Source: Nocardia sp. XZ_19_385 (GTDB taxonomy: Bacteria; Actinomycetota; Actinomycetes; Mycobacteriales; Mycobacteriaceae). Taken from it: a stretch of 64,000 nucleotides of DNA. The stretch lies in assembly GCF_015355755.1 (NCBI RefSeq), contig NZ_JACVEE010000001.1, forward strand, positions 1,736,001 through 1,800,000, read 5' to 3'. Shown piece after piece: positions 56,213 to 63,126 of this stretch. Position 1 is the first letter of the stretch. Every line of letters begins with the position of its first letter. A program made the position numbers and the translations under genes. Under the pieces are notes generated by a model. That model did not search any database. It was not told the DNA's origin and saw only the letters and a list, made by a program, of their open reading frames with translations.

Positions 56213-57577
56213 TCAGTACGCCTTGGGCGCGGCCTTGATACGGCCGGATTCGATCGCGTCGAGCATGGTCTGATGGTCGGCGAGAGTCTGGTCGGCGTAG
56301 GCGAGGGCGAACTCCGCGATCGCGTTGTCGAAGACGTCGCCGCCGCCGAGATAGGCGGCGATCGCCACGCGGTCCCCCGAGCGGGCGTGCGCGCGGGCGA
56401 GCGTGGCGCCGCACAACTCGGCGTAGGCCGTGAGGACCGGGACGGGCATCTCTTCGAGCACGACCGAGCCTTTCATGTCGCGCAGCTGGCGCACGTAGTA
56501 GTGGCGTTTCTCCAGCGCGCTGGCCCAGCCGAGAAAAATATCGCTGGTTGCTTGCATGAGCCGCTGCCCGTAGACGACCCGGTGGCCCTGGTGCCGATAA
56601 CGGCTCGGCTTCAGATAGGGCGCGAGAATCGACGCCTCGGCCTGCTTGGCCTGCAAGAACAGCGGGCTGCCGGTGTACAGGTCCTCCAGCAGCAGGATGT
56701 AGCAGCGGGTGCCGACACTGCCGACGCCGACGACCTTGCGCGCCGAGTCCACGAGGCGGTACCGGTGCAGCAGCGGCCGGCGTTCCTCGGCGATGGTGCG
56801 ACGGTAGTCCAGGTAGGCGACGTCGATGCCGGTCTTCTCCGCGTCGGTTGTCTCGACGACGAACGGGTCGCGGTTGCGGATGCGCGGCATCCCGTCCGGG
56901 CCCGGCTCGGTGAGTTTGTGCAGCGCCTGAGCGCTGGTGCGGGCACGCGCGTCGGCAATCATCTTCGCGGCCCCCTTGCGGAACTGGACCGTGTGCATCA
57001 GATCCTCGACCATTTGCGCGTCGGTGCGCTCGTACCAAACGGTCATGGCGTCCAACTCGGCCAGGCGGCGCATAGCCTCGCGGTAGCCGCGCACCCCCGC
57101 GAGGGCCGCCGCCTGCGCCTCGGTGTCGGTGCCGCCGTTCGCGCGGGTGGCGACCACGACGCTGGCCGCGAGGCGTTTGACATCCCATTCGAACGGACCC
57201 GGCAGCGTTTCGTCGAAGTCGTTGACGTCGAAAACCAACTGGCGCTCCGGTGAGGCGAACAGGCCGAAGTTGGACAGGTGCGCGTCACCGCAGAGCTGCA
57301 CGACGAGGTCCGTGCGCGGACCGGCCGCGAGATCGGCGGCCATGATCGCGGGCGCGCCGCGATAGAACGGGAAGGGGCCGGTGGCCATGCGCGCGTACCG
57401 AATCGGAACCAGGTCCGGGACGCGAGTCTTCGCCTGCTTCTCCAGGATGGCGACCGGGTTGCCGCGCCGCTTCGGCGTGCGCCATTCGGCGTGCGCGGAC
57501 CGCGGGACCTGTTTGCGCTCGGCCCGGCCGTCCGCAGCCGCGGAATGATCGGCACGGGTGATCGTCGCGCTCGTCAT
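56213..57577 (-). CDS. DUF2252 family protein
   Basis: A 454-residue protein of the DUF2252 family, which has a protein-kinase-like/aminoglycoside-phosphotransferase-like fold with an HLSNFG motif. Here CGDAHLSNFGLFASPER and FDVNDFDETLPGPFEWDVKR provide the equivalents of the catalytic and metal-binding loops. No substrate is established. The ATG at 57577 gives the normal family length; upstream in-frame ATGs exist but lack similarity. It heads a possible operon with MoxR and the VWA protein. Confidence 0.85.
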   Translation of the reverse strand: MTSATITRADHSAAADGRAERKQVPRSAHAEWRTPKRRGNPVAILEKQAKTRVPDLVPIRYARMATGPFPFYRGAPAIMAADLAAGPRTDLVVQLCGDAHLSNFGLFASPERQLVFDVNDFDETLPGPFEWDVKRLAASVVVATRANGGTDTEAQAAALAGVRGYREAMRRLAELDAMTVWYERTDAQMVEDLMHTVQFRKGAAKMIADARARTSAQALHKLTEPGPDGMPRIRNRDPFVVETTDAEKTGIDVAYLDYRRTIAEERRPLLHRYRLVDSARKVVGVGSVGTRCYILLLEDLYTGSPLFLQAKQAEASILAPYLKPSRYRHQGHRVVYGQRLMQATSDIFLGWASALEKRHYYVRQLRDMKGSVVLEEMPVPVLTAYAELCGATLARAHARSGDRVAIAAYLGGGDVFDNAIAEFALAYADQTLADHQTMLDAIESGRIKAAPKAY

Positions 57578-57860
57578 TCGCCCAGTCTTGCGCGGATCTT
57601 CGAAGACCGGCAAGGACACGCCCAACCCCTGCGAAGTCAGTTCGCTGTCGCGGCACAGCCCCGCCATGGTTGCTATTCGATGAAGTCGGGGTAGCCCCAC
57701 CCAAACCTCAGGGTGCACCCCGACGACGTCTCATACCCGAGAGTGAGATCTGCACTCGAATACCTTTCCACCAGTGACCTTTCAGCCCGAGTGCGGCACA
57801 GTGTCAGGTGTGCGAACACCGCGAACGCGGATGTTCGCCGAAGAGCCGAAAGGATTTACG

Positions 57861-58172
57861 TTGCACACGACGAGAAAGTCCACCGCCCGCCGCACCCTGG
57901 CCCGCGTCGCCATCGCCGGCGTCCTCACCGCAATCCCGTTGACCGCCTTGGCCGTTCCCGCTTCGGCCACCCCCGCCGTCCCCGGCGTCACCGAGGTCCG
58001 GCACGGCGACGATTGCCGCCGCCTGCAGCCCTGGGAACAGGGCCTCTTCGACGACCGGCACGAACCCTGGGACGGGTACTGGGACAGGTGCGAACGCCGC
58101 CGCAAGCCGCACGACCCGTTCTCCGGTTTCGGGCATCACCACCGCCCGAGCGGAATGTTCGGCAGCAGCTAG
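57861..58172 (+). CDS. Small secreted Arg/His-rich protein
   Basis: A 103-residue protein if started at the TTG at 57861, which has a GAAAGGA box seven bases upstream and places a Sec signal peptide (TLARVAIAGVLTAIPLTALA, cleavage after VPASA) at the N terminus. The mature part has two cysteines and many Arg, Asp, Trp and His residues (GHHHRPSG). Its signal peptide resembles that of the protein at 60035-60346. The family is not recognised. Confidence 0.65.
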   Translation: MHTTRKSTARRTLARVAIAGVLTAIPLTALAVPASATPAVPGVTEVRHGDDCRRLQPWEQGLFDDRHEPWDGYWDRCERRRKPHDPFSGFGHHHRPSGMFGSS

Positions 58173-58185
58173 CAGCTCTGGTTCC

Positions 58186-58215
58186 ACACCCCGCCGGGAA
58201 CCTCCGGTGGGGTGT
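58186..58215. terminator. Intrinsic terminator between convergent accessory genes
   Basis: A 12-base-pair stem ACACCCCGCCGG/CCGGTGGGGTGT (one G-U) with a six-base loop lies between the stops of the secreted protein gene and the type VII-linked operon. T tracts are weak. Confidence 0.65.
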
Positions 58216-58800
58216 TCAGTGTTTACCTGCCCGGCGTTCCTCGACCGCGGCCACGAAATCGGGATGCGCGGACACGATCAGCTGGTCGGCTGTGTCGTTC
58301 ATCCAGACATCGGCGAAATAGCCCGATCGGCTCCACGTCAGCATCGCCACCAGCAACGCGATCGGCAGACATCCTGGCACGATCGCGAAAGCCAAAGGCA
58401 GATAGAGCGGTTGGAGTTCGAGCACCCGCGCCGTGAGAATCGCCGCGATTGTCAGCGGAATCGCCAGCAGCGCCACCAGCGCGATCCGCCGGAAGCGCCT
58501 GATCTCGTGCAGACAGAACTCACAGGCCGGGCATTCGAACCGGACGCGCGCCACCGCAGGCTCCCGTCGCCCCATCGAGCGCAACATGGCCCGCATAGTT
58601 GGCAGCTCCGAGAGTGGGCCGGTGGAATTCACTGTGCAGGAGCGAGTTTCGAGGGCGGGCTGGCCGTGCTCACTGCACAGCTCGGGCATGGGCTCGGTGA
58701 GGACGAGCTCCGTCGGCGCAGACGCGAGCGTCGGCGTCCACTTCGGGTTGATCTCGGTGTTGAAGACGACCTGTTGGCGAGACACCGTCACTCCAGCCAT
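58216..58800 (-). CDS. Membrane protein with cysteine motif, type VII substrate operon
   Basis: A 194-residue protein. The N-terminal half is soluble with several cysteines, including a CPACEFC cluster at about residue 90 that suggests a zinc ribbon. Two hydrophobic helices follow (IALVALLAIPLTIAAILTA and LPLAFAIVPGCLPIALLVAML), then a cytoplasmic or outer tail of about 40 residues. The ATG at 58800 overlaps the preceding gene by 13 bases. It is the last gene of the operon that starts with the YxxxD protein. The function is unknown. Confidence 0.7.
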   Translation of the reverse strand: MAGVTVSRQQVVFNTEINPKWTPTLASAPTELVLTEPMPELCSEHGQPALETRSCTVNSTGPLSELPTMRAMLRSMGRREPAVARVRFECPACEFCLHEIRRFRRIALVALLAIPLTIAAILTARVLELQPLYLPLAFAIVPGCLPIALLVAMLTWSRSGYFADVWMNDTADQLIVSAHPDFVAAVEERRAGKH

Positions 58801-59261
58801 CCACGTTGCCCGCGGTCGCGGAAATACTCGTCGTCCTCGTCCTCGTCATCCGGGGTGACGACGCGCTCACGGTTGGGCTTGCGGGTCCCCGGAACCACAG
58901 GGGGAGCCGACGGCGGCTCTGCGAGCGGCGGTGCCACGGACTGCTGCTGCTCTGCGAGCGGTTCCGACCGAAGGCGCTGCAGCTCGGCCTCGCCCTGGTC
59001 GGCGAGCCGTTGCCGCTCCTCCTCCGGCATGTCCGCGAACTGCTGCATGGCGGCCGGCAGCGTTCGATCGAGCACCCGATTGAACGCCTCGCTGTGCATC
59101 AAATCGCGTGCGCTCCCCTTCCCTTCCAGGATGCCGCGCAACTGATTCTTCAACTGCGGGTCGGTCGCGGTATCCATCAGCACCCGAAGCGCGCGGGACA
59201 GCTGCCGCGAGACCCCGACATCACCGCGGGCCAGATCATGAATCGGCTCAGGCGCGTTCAC
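58788..59261 (-). CDS. Acidic protein of unknown function, type VII substrate operon
   Basis: A 157-residue protein with a helical N-terminal region (SRQLSRALRVLMDTATDPQL, and a core MQQFADMPEEERQRLADQGE) and a disordered, very acidic C-terminal tail (PDDEDEDDEYFRD). The GTG at 59261 follows the previous stop by one base (TGAGTG). It looks like a cytoplasmic adaptor or chaperone-like partner, but no family is recognised. Confidence 0.7.
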   Translation of the reverse strand: MNAPEPIHDLARGDVGVSRQLSRALRVLMDTATDPQLKNQLRGILEGKGSARDLMHSEAFNRVLDRTLPAAMQQFADMPEEERQRLADQGEAELQRLRSEPLAEQQQSVAPPLAEPPSAPPVVPGTRKPNRERVVTPDDEDEDDEYFRDRGQRGWLE

Positions 59262-59408
59262 TCAAGCTCCTGGGTGGTCGTAGTTGGCGGGCGGCAGCGT
59301 CGGCATGTCTGCGGACTCGACCACCGCGACTACACCGAATTCGAAACTGTCGTTGAGCGGGTCCGCGAGCGATGGTTCGGTCAGGTTTTCCGACGGCGTC
59401 TTCGTCAT
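59262..59408 (-). CDS. 48-residue protein of unknown function, type VII substrate operon
   Basis: A short acidic/Pro-rich reading frame (MTKTPSENLTEPSLADPLND and then 28 residues ending YDHPGA). Its ATG at 59408 overlaps the stop of the YxxxD gene (TGATG) and its TGA touches the GTG of the next gene. Tight packing in the operon is the main evidence for its being real. It has no hydrophobic helix and no cysteine. Confidence 0.55.
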   Translation of the reverse strand: MTKTPSENLTEPSLADPLNDSFEFGVVAVVESADMPTLPPANYDHPGA

Positions 59409-59737
59409 CAGCTACCGCCCGTGGGGTACGTGCGGTCCAGCTCGTCAGCGCGCGCCTGATCGGTAGTCCGGTACACCTGCGCCACCTTGGTCAGCTCGGT
59501 CGCCGCGGCCGCGGTCAGGGTGCCCAGGGTCTCGTAATTGGGCTTCAACTTCTCGTGCGCCTCGGCCACCGCGCTCAGCCCGGTCCGGATGAGACCGCCG
59601 TCACCCCACACGGTGTTGTCCAGCACCAGCCATTTCTCCAGATAGGTCGCGACATTCGCATTGGCCTCGGCCAGCTTCTTCAACGCCGCGGCGAACGTAT
59701 CCACCGCATCCGGATCAACCTTGAAAGTCTCCGTCAT
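59408..59737 (-). CDS. Type VII secretion target, EspC/WXG-like with YxxxD signal
   Basis: A 109-residue helical protein of the EspC/DUF2580 type, a substrate of ESX (type VII) secretion. It has two helices flanking a turn at VWGDGG (residues 43-48, the WxG-like bend) and a C-terminal YRTTD at 89-93, matching the YxxxD/E export signal. The ATG at 59737 begins MTETFKVDPD. No ESX core gene (eccC, mycP and so on) is in the window, so the substrate is an orphan that relies on machinery elsewhere. It heads a four-gene operon. Confidence 0.85.
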   Translation of the reverse strand: MTETFKVDPDAVDTFAAALKKLAEANANVATYLEKWLVLDNTVWGDGGLIRTGLSAVAEAHEKLKPNYETLGTLTAAAATELTKVAQVYRTTDQARADELDRTYPTGGS

Positions 59738-59854
59738 CAGACCTCCCCTACTCCCGGCATTCCCACAGTTACCTCGAAGCACCCTCACACAAACTGCCTG
59801 CTCAGCGCAACCACAGCCAGCAAGCGGCACGGCCTTGCGTCCGCCTGCGCTCCT

Positions 59855-59895
59855 TTAGGGGACTACCCCTAGTACCAGGGGTCTGAATGATCATT
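59855..59895. promoter_or_regulatory. Two perfect palindromes in the type VII operon promoter region
   Basis: TAGGGGACTACCCCTA (59855-59870) and GAATGATCATTC (59884-59895) are perfect inverted repeats 14 bases apart in the divergent spacer between the YxxxD gene and the secreted-protein gene. A third AGGGG follows the first, giving overlapping pairings. The first resembles sites bound by NarL/LuxR-type regulators in general form only. Confidence 0.5.
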
Positions 59896-60034
59896 CTCGA
59901 GGATGAACATTCCCTGGGAGTTGGCTGGTAACAGCGTTTTTCGGGCTTTCGTCGGTCAGAGTTGAGATGTGCGACGGACATTCGGCAACACCGAACGCGC
60001 CGCCCCGCACAAACCGATCTGACAGGAAGGTTCC

Positions 60035-60346
60035 GTGGTGTTCTCTACATCGAATTCTCGCACGCTTACCCGAATCGCAATCGCGGGCGCATTCGCCACT
60101 GTCGCGCTGTCCGCCTTGGCAATTCCCGCCTCGGCCGAGCCCACAGCCCCGAACGCCACCGCCATCGGCCAGTACGACAACTGCGACCCCAATGACCCTT
60201 GCTGGGCCGACAGCCTGGACAACCCGGCAAACCCCCTCAGCCCGCTCAACCTCAACCACCCGGCGAACCCGATGAGCGCCCTGAGCCCCCTCAACCCTTC
60301 CAACCCCGCCAACCCGAACCACCCGTACCAACAGCCCACCATCTAG
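60035..60346 (+). CDS. Small secreted Asn/Pro-repeat protein
   Basis: A 103-residue protein starting with GTG at 60035 after an AGGAAGG box. The Sec signal peptide (TLTRIAIAGAFATVALSALA, cleavage near IPASAEP) resembles that of 57861-58172. The mature part begins with two Cys in NCDPNDPC and then repeats NPANPLSPLN and NHPANPMSALSPLN units to the end. Such Asn-Pro-Leu repeats suggest an extended surface-exposed chain. The family is not recognised. Confidence 0.7.
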   Translation: MVFSTSNSRTLTRIAIAGAFATVALSALAIPASAEPTAPNATAIGQYDNCDPNDPCWADSLDNPANPLSPLNLNHPANPMSALSPLNPSNPANPNHPYQQPTI

Positions 60347-60443
60347 CCCAGCTCTGAAGCCGACCACCGCCGAACCCCTTTGTCGCAAAACAGGTTTGCT
60401 GCTAGCCTCGGGCCCGCTCAACCTATTGCACTTGGGGGTGGCG

Positions 60444-60896
60444 ATGCCTGGCGCATCCGCAGGAAAACGCACACTGAAATCCCGACGGGTTTCCTACACA
60501 TTGCCCGCCGCCGTTGCGGTCTCATTACTGTCCGCCGGATGCGGCAGCCCCGACCGCGCCGTCACCCAAACAGCGCCGACAACGGTTGCGACAACCAGCG
60601 CTGCCAGCACAGACGACCCCACCGACGTGGCGGTATGCGTCGATCCGACAACCTCGATCCGAGTCCCCGACGATCAATGCAACGAGGACACCTCCAAATA
60701 CCGCCACTACTGGTACTCCCACACCCCAAACCTGCTGTACCCAGCAATCGGCGCAGCCATCATCATCGGCGCCGGCACCTTCATCCGGCCAACCACGGGT
60801 CGACTGAAGGAAACTGGAGTGCCAGCGGCTGGCGGCAAGATCGTGCGCGGCGGGTTCGGCAAGTCGAACAACACCAGCAGTGGCAGCGGTGGCTGA
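60444..60896 (+). CDS. Putative lipoprotein with C-terminal membrane helix
   Basis: A 150-residue protein with an N-terminal signal and lipobox LLSAGC, then a Thr/Ser/Ala-rich linker and a Cys-containing segment (VAVCVDPTT, DDQCNED). A second helix, LLYPAIGAAIIIGAGTFI, lies near residue 105-125 and a Gly/Ser-rich tail follows. The ATG at 60444 has a GGGGGTGG box. The function is unknown. Confidence 0.65.
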   Translation: MPGASAGKRTLKSRRVSYTLPAAVAVSLLSAGCGSPDRAVTQTAPTTVATTSAASTDDPTDVAVCVDPTTSIRVPDDQCNEDTSKYRHYWYSHTPNLLYPAIGAAIIIGAGTFIRPTTGRLKETGVPAAGGKIVRGGFGKSNNTSSGSGG

Positions 60897-60978
60897 AACG
60901 CCTTCGGCTGCTTGAGAATTGCGTGCAGCAAGCAAAGCACTACACGCAGAACGCATGGTAGGAGTCCTCAGAAAAGGG

Positions 60979-61022
60979 AATGGGCTACTGGCCTCCGGAA
61001 GGAGACGAGGTAGCCCATTTAG
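60979..61022 (+). terminator. Intrinsic terminator before the HEPN-type gene
   Basis: The stem AATGGGCTA/TAGCCCATT with inner CCTCC/GGAG pairing is followed by TTAGCTCTTG. It ends the lipoprotein transcript and separates it from the right-hand gene pair. Confidence 0.7.
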
Positions 61023-61042
61023 CTCTTGTAGGCTAGCACAGC

Positions 61043-62623
61043 GTGACCATCGCCGAACGGCCCGATCAGCAAGGCGTTACCGCCCGGATTCTCGAGATTG
61101 CTTCTACCCGCGCGCCGTGGCATCGCAGATTGTGGCGCAGCGGGACCCTCCAAATCGCCCACGAACTGCTCGAGGACAGTGCCACGCCTGGCGTTGCGGC
61201 ATCCGCGATCGCGGATTGCAGGAAGCATCTCGAGCATGCGTTGACCTCTGATGCCGGAATCGCCGACCGCGGCAGGGCAGTGAAATCGACGATCGATGCC
61301 ATCAAACCTGGAATCACCACCGAGAGCCATGCGTGGATGAACCTGCGCGAGCATGTGGAACGGATGGAGGAGTCCTATCTCGCCACGTGGGCACGGGAGC
61401 TCGATAGAGCAAAGAAGATCGATGTAGAGGGCGCGGCGCGCCGTATCGCGGGGCATATCCTGGACTCCGGATACCACAAAAACAGCCTGTACAGCTGGCT
61501 GCATGCGGCCCACGATGACGCACGTGAGATCTCTTTCGCCGAATTCCTCGATGAGGCAAGCCAACGACTGCGTCGCCCGGATCGCTCGTACACTTTCTGC
61601 GTCCCGGTCACCACGAAACCGCGGTTCGTCATCAGCCAGGCCACGGCGCCCGGCTGGCTGACCGCCTCGGACACCGCGACATGGAAACTTACCTACGCCT
61701 CTGCGGCGCCGTCGATCAGACATCAGGGCGCATTTCTGCTCTCCGTCGCCGCCAAGGACATCAACTCGGCAGCTGAGCGGGCGCGATCCCAGATCGCAGA
61801 CCTCGAAAACAAGCTCCATTTCGGTCGCCATCCGCTGCGGATCGCGTCCCAGATGTGGTCGCGGGAGAAAGGAGATGTGTTCCCGACACAATCCACGAAC
61901 CGTATGCTCGATGTCCGTGCGTTCGAGAAACTCGATCGACTCCAAGACCTGACGATGCCCGAATACATCACCAGTGCGCTTGCGCTGGTGCATCCGGTGC
62001 GCACAGGCGCCGCCCACATCGCGGTCATGAGCGGATGGTCGGCCATCGAATCGCTACTGGTCGGCGCATCAGACGAACGCGACATCGTTGCTGCAGAACG
62101 CTTTTCACTGATCGTGGCCGCGAGCGTGCCGCGCGCCGAGCTAACTGCGCTGGCCTGGGAGTACACCCGCACGCACGATGACCCCTTGGCCATCGAGTTG
62201 CAAGGATTCGCGCAGAACATCGACCGCGCCAAACGTTTTCAGATGCACCTGCGAACGGGCGCACAGGTCACGTTGCCACTGGAGGTGGACCGACTCGCCC
62301 TGCAGCGGATCCAGCCGATCCTCACCGACCCTCGACGGGAAGTCAAGCGCATCGCTGACATCTTGACCAGGGAATTCGTACGTCTTTATCGCAAGCGCAA
62401 TCTGATCGTGCACGGCGGCCACACCCACAACCCCACACTGCACGCGACTACCGAAACGATGTCCCCGTTGATCGGTGCGGGTATTGATCGCATCGTCCAT
62501 GCCGGCCTGAAGAACGAGATCAGGCCGATTCAACTGTCGGCCAGCGCCGCGGCCAAGCTGCACTACCTAACGCCCGCAACGAGCACCGCCTCCGGGAATC
62601 TGCTCGACATGTTGGAACCTTGA
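61043..62623 (+). CDS. Large protein with C-terminal HEPN (Apea-like) motif
   Basis: A 526-residue soluble, mostly helical protein. Near the C terminus FVRLYRKRNLIVHGGHTHN carries R452-N453-x3-H457, the RNx3H signature of HEPN-family ribonucleases and of the Apea-like HEPN group. Earlier parts (residues 1-330) show no domain I can name. The GTG at 61043 lacks a clear Shine-Dalgarno box. HEPN proteins occur widely in antiphage and toxin-antitoxin systems. A GHKL ATPase gene follows 500 bases downstream on the same strand, and the base composition is somewhat lower in GC than in the housekeeping genes, consistent with transfer. Function in defence is inference. Confidence 0.7.
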   Translation: MTIAERPDQQGVTARILEIASTRAPWHRRLWRSGTLQIAHELLEDSATPGVAASAIADCRKHLEHALTSDAGIADRGRAVKSTIDAIKPGITTESHAWMNLREHVERMEESYLATWARELDRAKKIDVEGAARRIAGHILDSGYHKNSLYSWLHAAHDDAREISFAEFLDEASQRLRRPDRSYTFCVPVTTKPRFVISQATAPGWLTASDTATWKLTYASAAPSIRHQGAFLLSVAAKDINSAAERARSQIADLENKLHFGRHPLRIASQMWSREKGDVFPTQSTNRMLDVRAFEKLDRLQDLTMPEYITSALALVHPVRTGAAHIAVMSGWSAIESLLVGASDERDIVAAERFSLIVAASVPRAELTALAWEYTRTHDDPLAIELQGFAQNIDRAKRFQMHLRTGAQVTLPLEVDRLALQRIQPILTDPRREVKRIADILTREFVRLYRKRNLIVHGGHTHNPTLHATTETMSPLIGAGIDRIVHAGLKNEIRPIQLSASAAAKLHYLTPATSTASGNLLDMLEP

Positions 62624-62859
62624 GTCTGAGGCTCGTTCGCAACTTCCCAGCCTCCACCGGTAATCGGCTCGCGAACCGCTACTTTTTGGCAACGATCCGG
62701 TCAGCGCGAGCGATGCGGCAGCGGTTTGCGCGTAACGTGATTGGCCCGTTCGGATGGTCCATCCAACCGTCGCGAACGCCGCAATTACTTTGATGCACAG
62801 TAACATTGGTGTAGTTCCAAACGGCAGTGTAAGGTCCTCGAAACCGGTTGGGGAGCAAC

Positions 62860-63078
62860 ATGTCAGGGGAGCCGTTGCGTATTCTGCAGCACCGCCGACG
62901 TTCGCTCCATCGGGGCGAGGGGCGTGGAGCCCATCCAGGGCCGAATGCAGTTCTGACTACCGCTGAATCGCTTCCGATCTCAGACCGCCGTCCACACAGC
63001 GAGCCGAGCTCCACGTCTAGGGCGGCCGCACCCGCCACCGGCCCGAAACCCGTTCACGTAGCGATTCGTCCTGGATAG
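62860..63078 (+). CDS. Possible small basic protein between HEPN and ATPase genes
   Basis: A 72-residue frame starts at an ATG with GGGGAG at 62850-62855. It is Arg/Ser/Pro-rich (LRILQHRRRSLHRGEG) and has no recognisable domain. TTGGTG near 62808 and TGTAAG about 17 bases further could be a promoter. Frames on the opposite strand compete, so this is only a candidate. The rest of the gap 62624-63126 shows no other gene. Confidence 0.35.
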   Translation: MSGEPLRILQHRRRSLHRGEGRGAHPGPNAVLTTAESLPISDRRPHSEPSSTSRAAAPATGPKPVHVAIRPG

Positions 63079-63126
63079 CGATGTGGGTAGCGAGCCGTTC
63101 TTGGTACCAGATCCCGAAGGACAGAA

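Noticed and set aside
62679..63038. Minus-strand frame with WNYTNVTVHQ-like translation
   Set aside because: It has a weaker start context than the opposing plus-strand candidate and no family likeness. It is kept only as an alternative in the finding on this gap.
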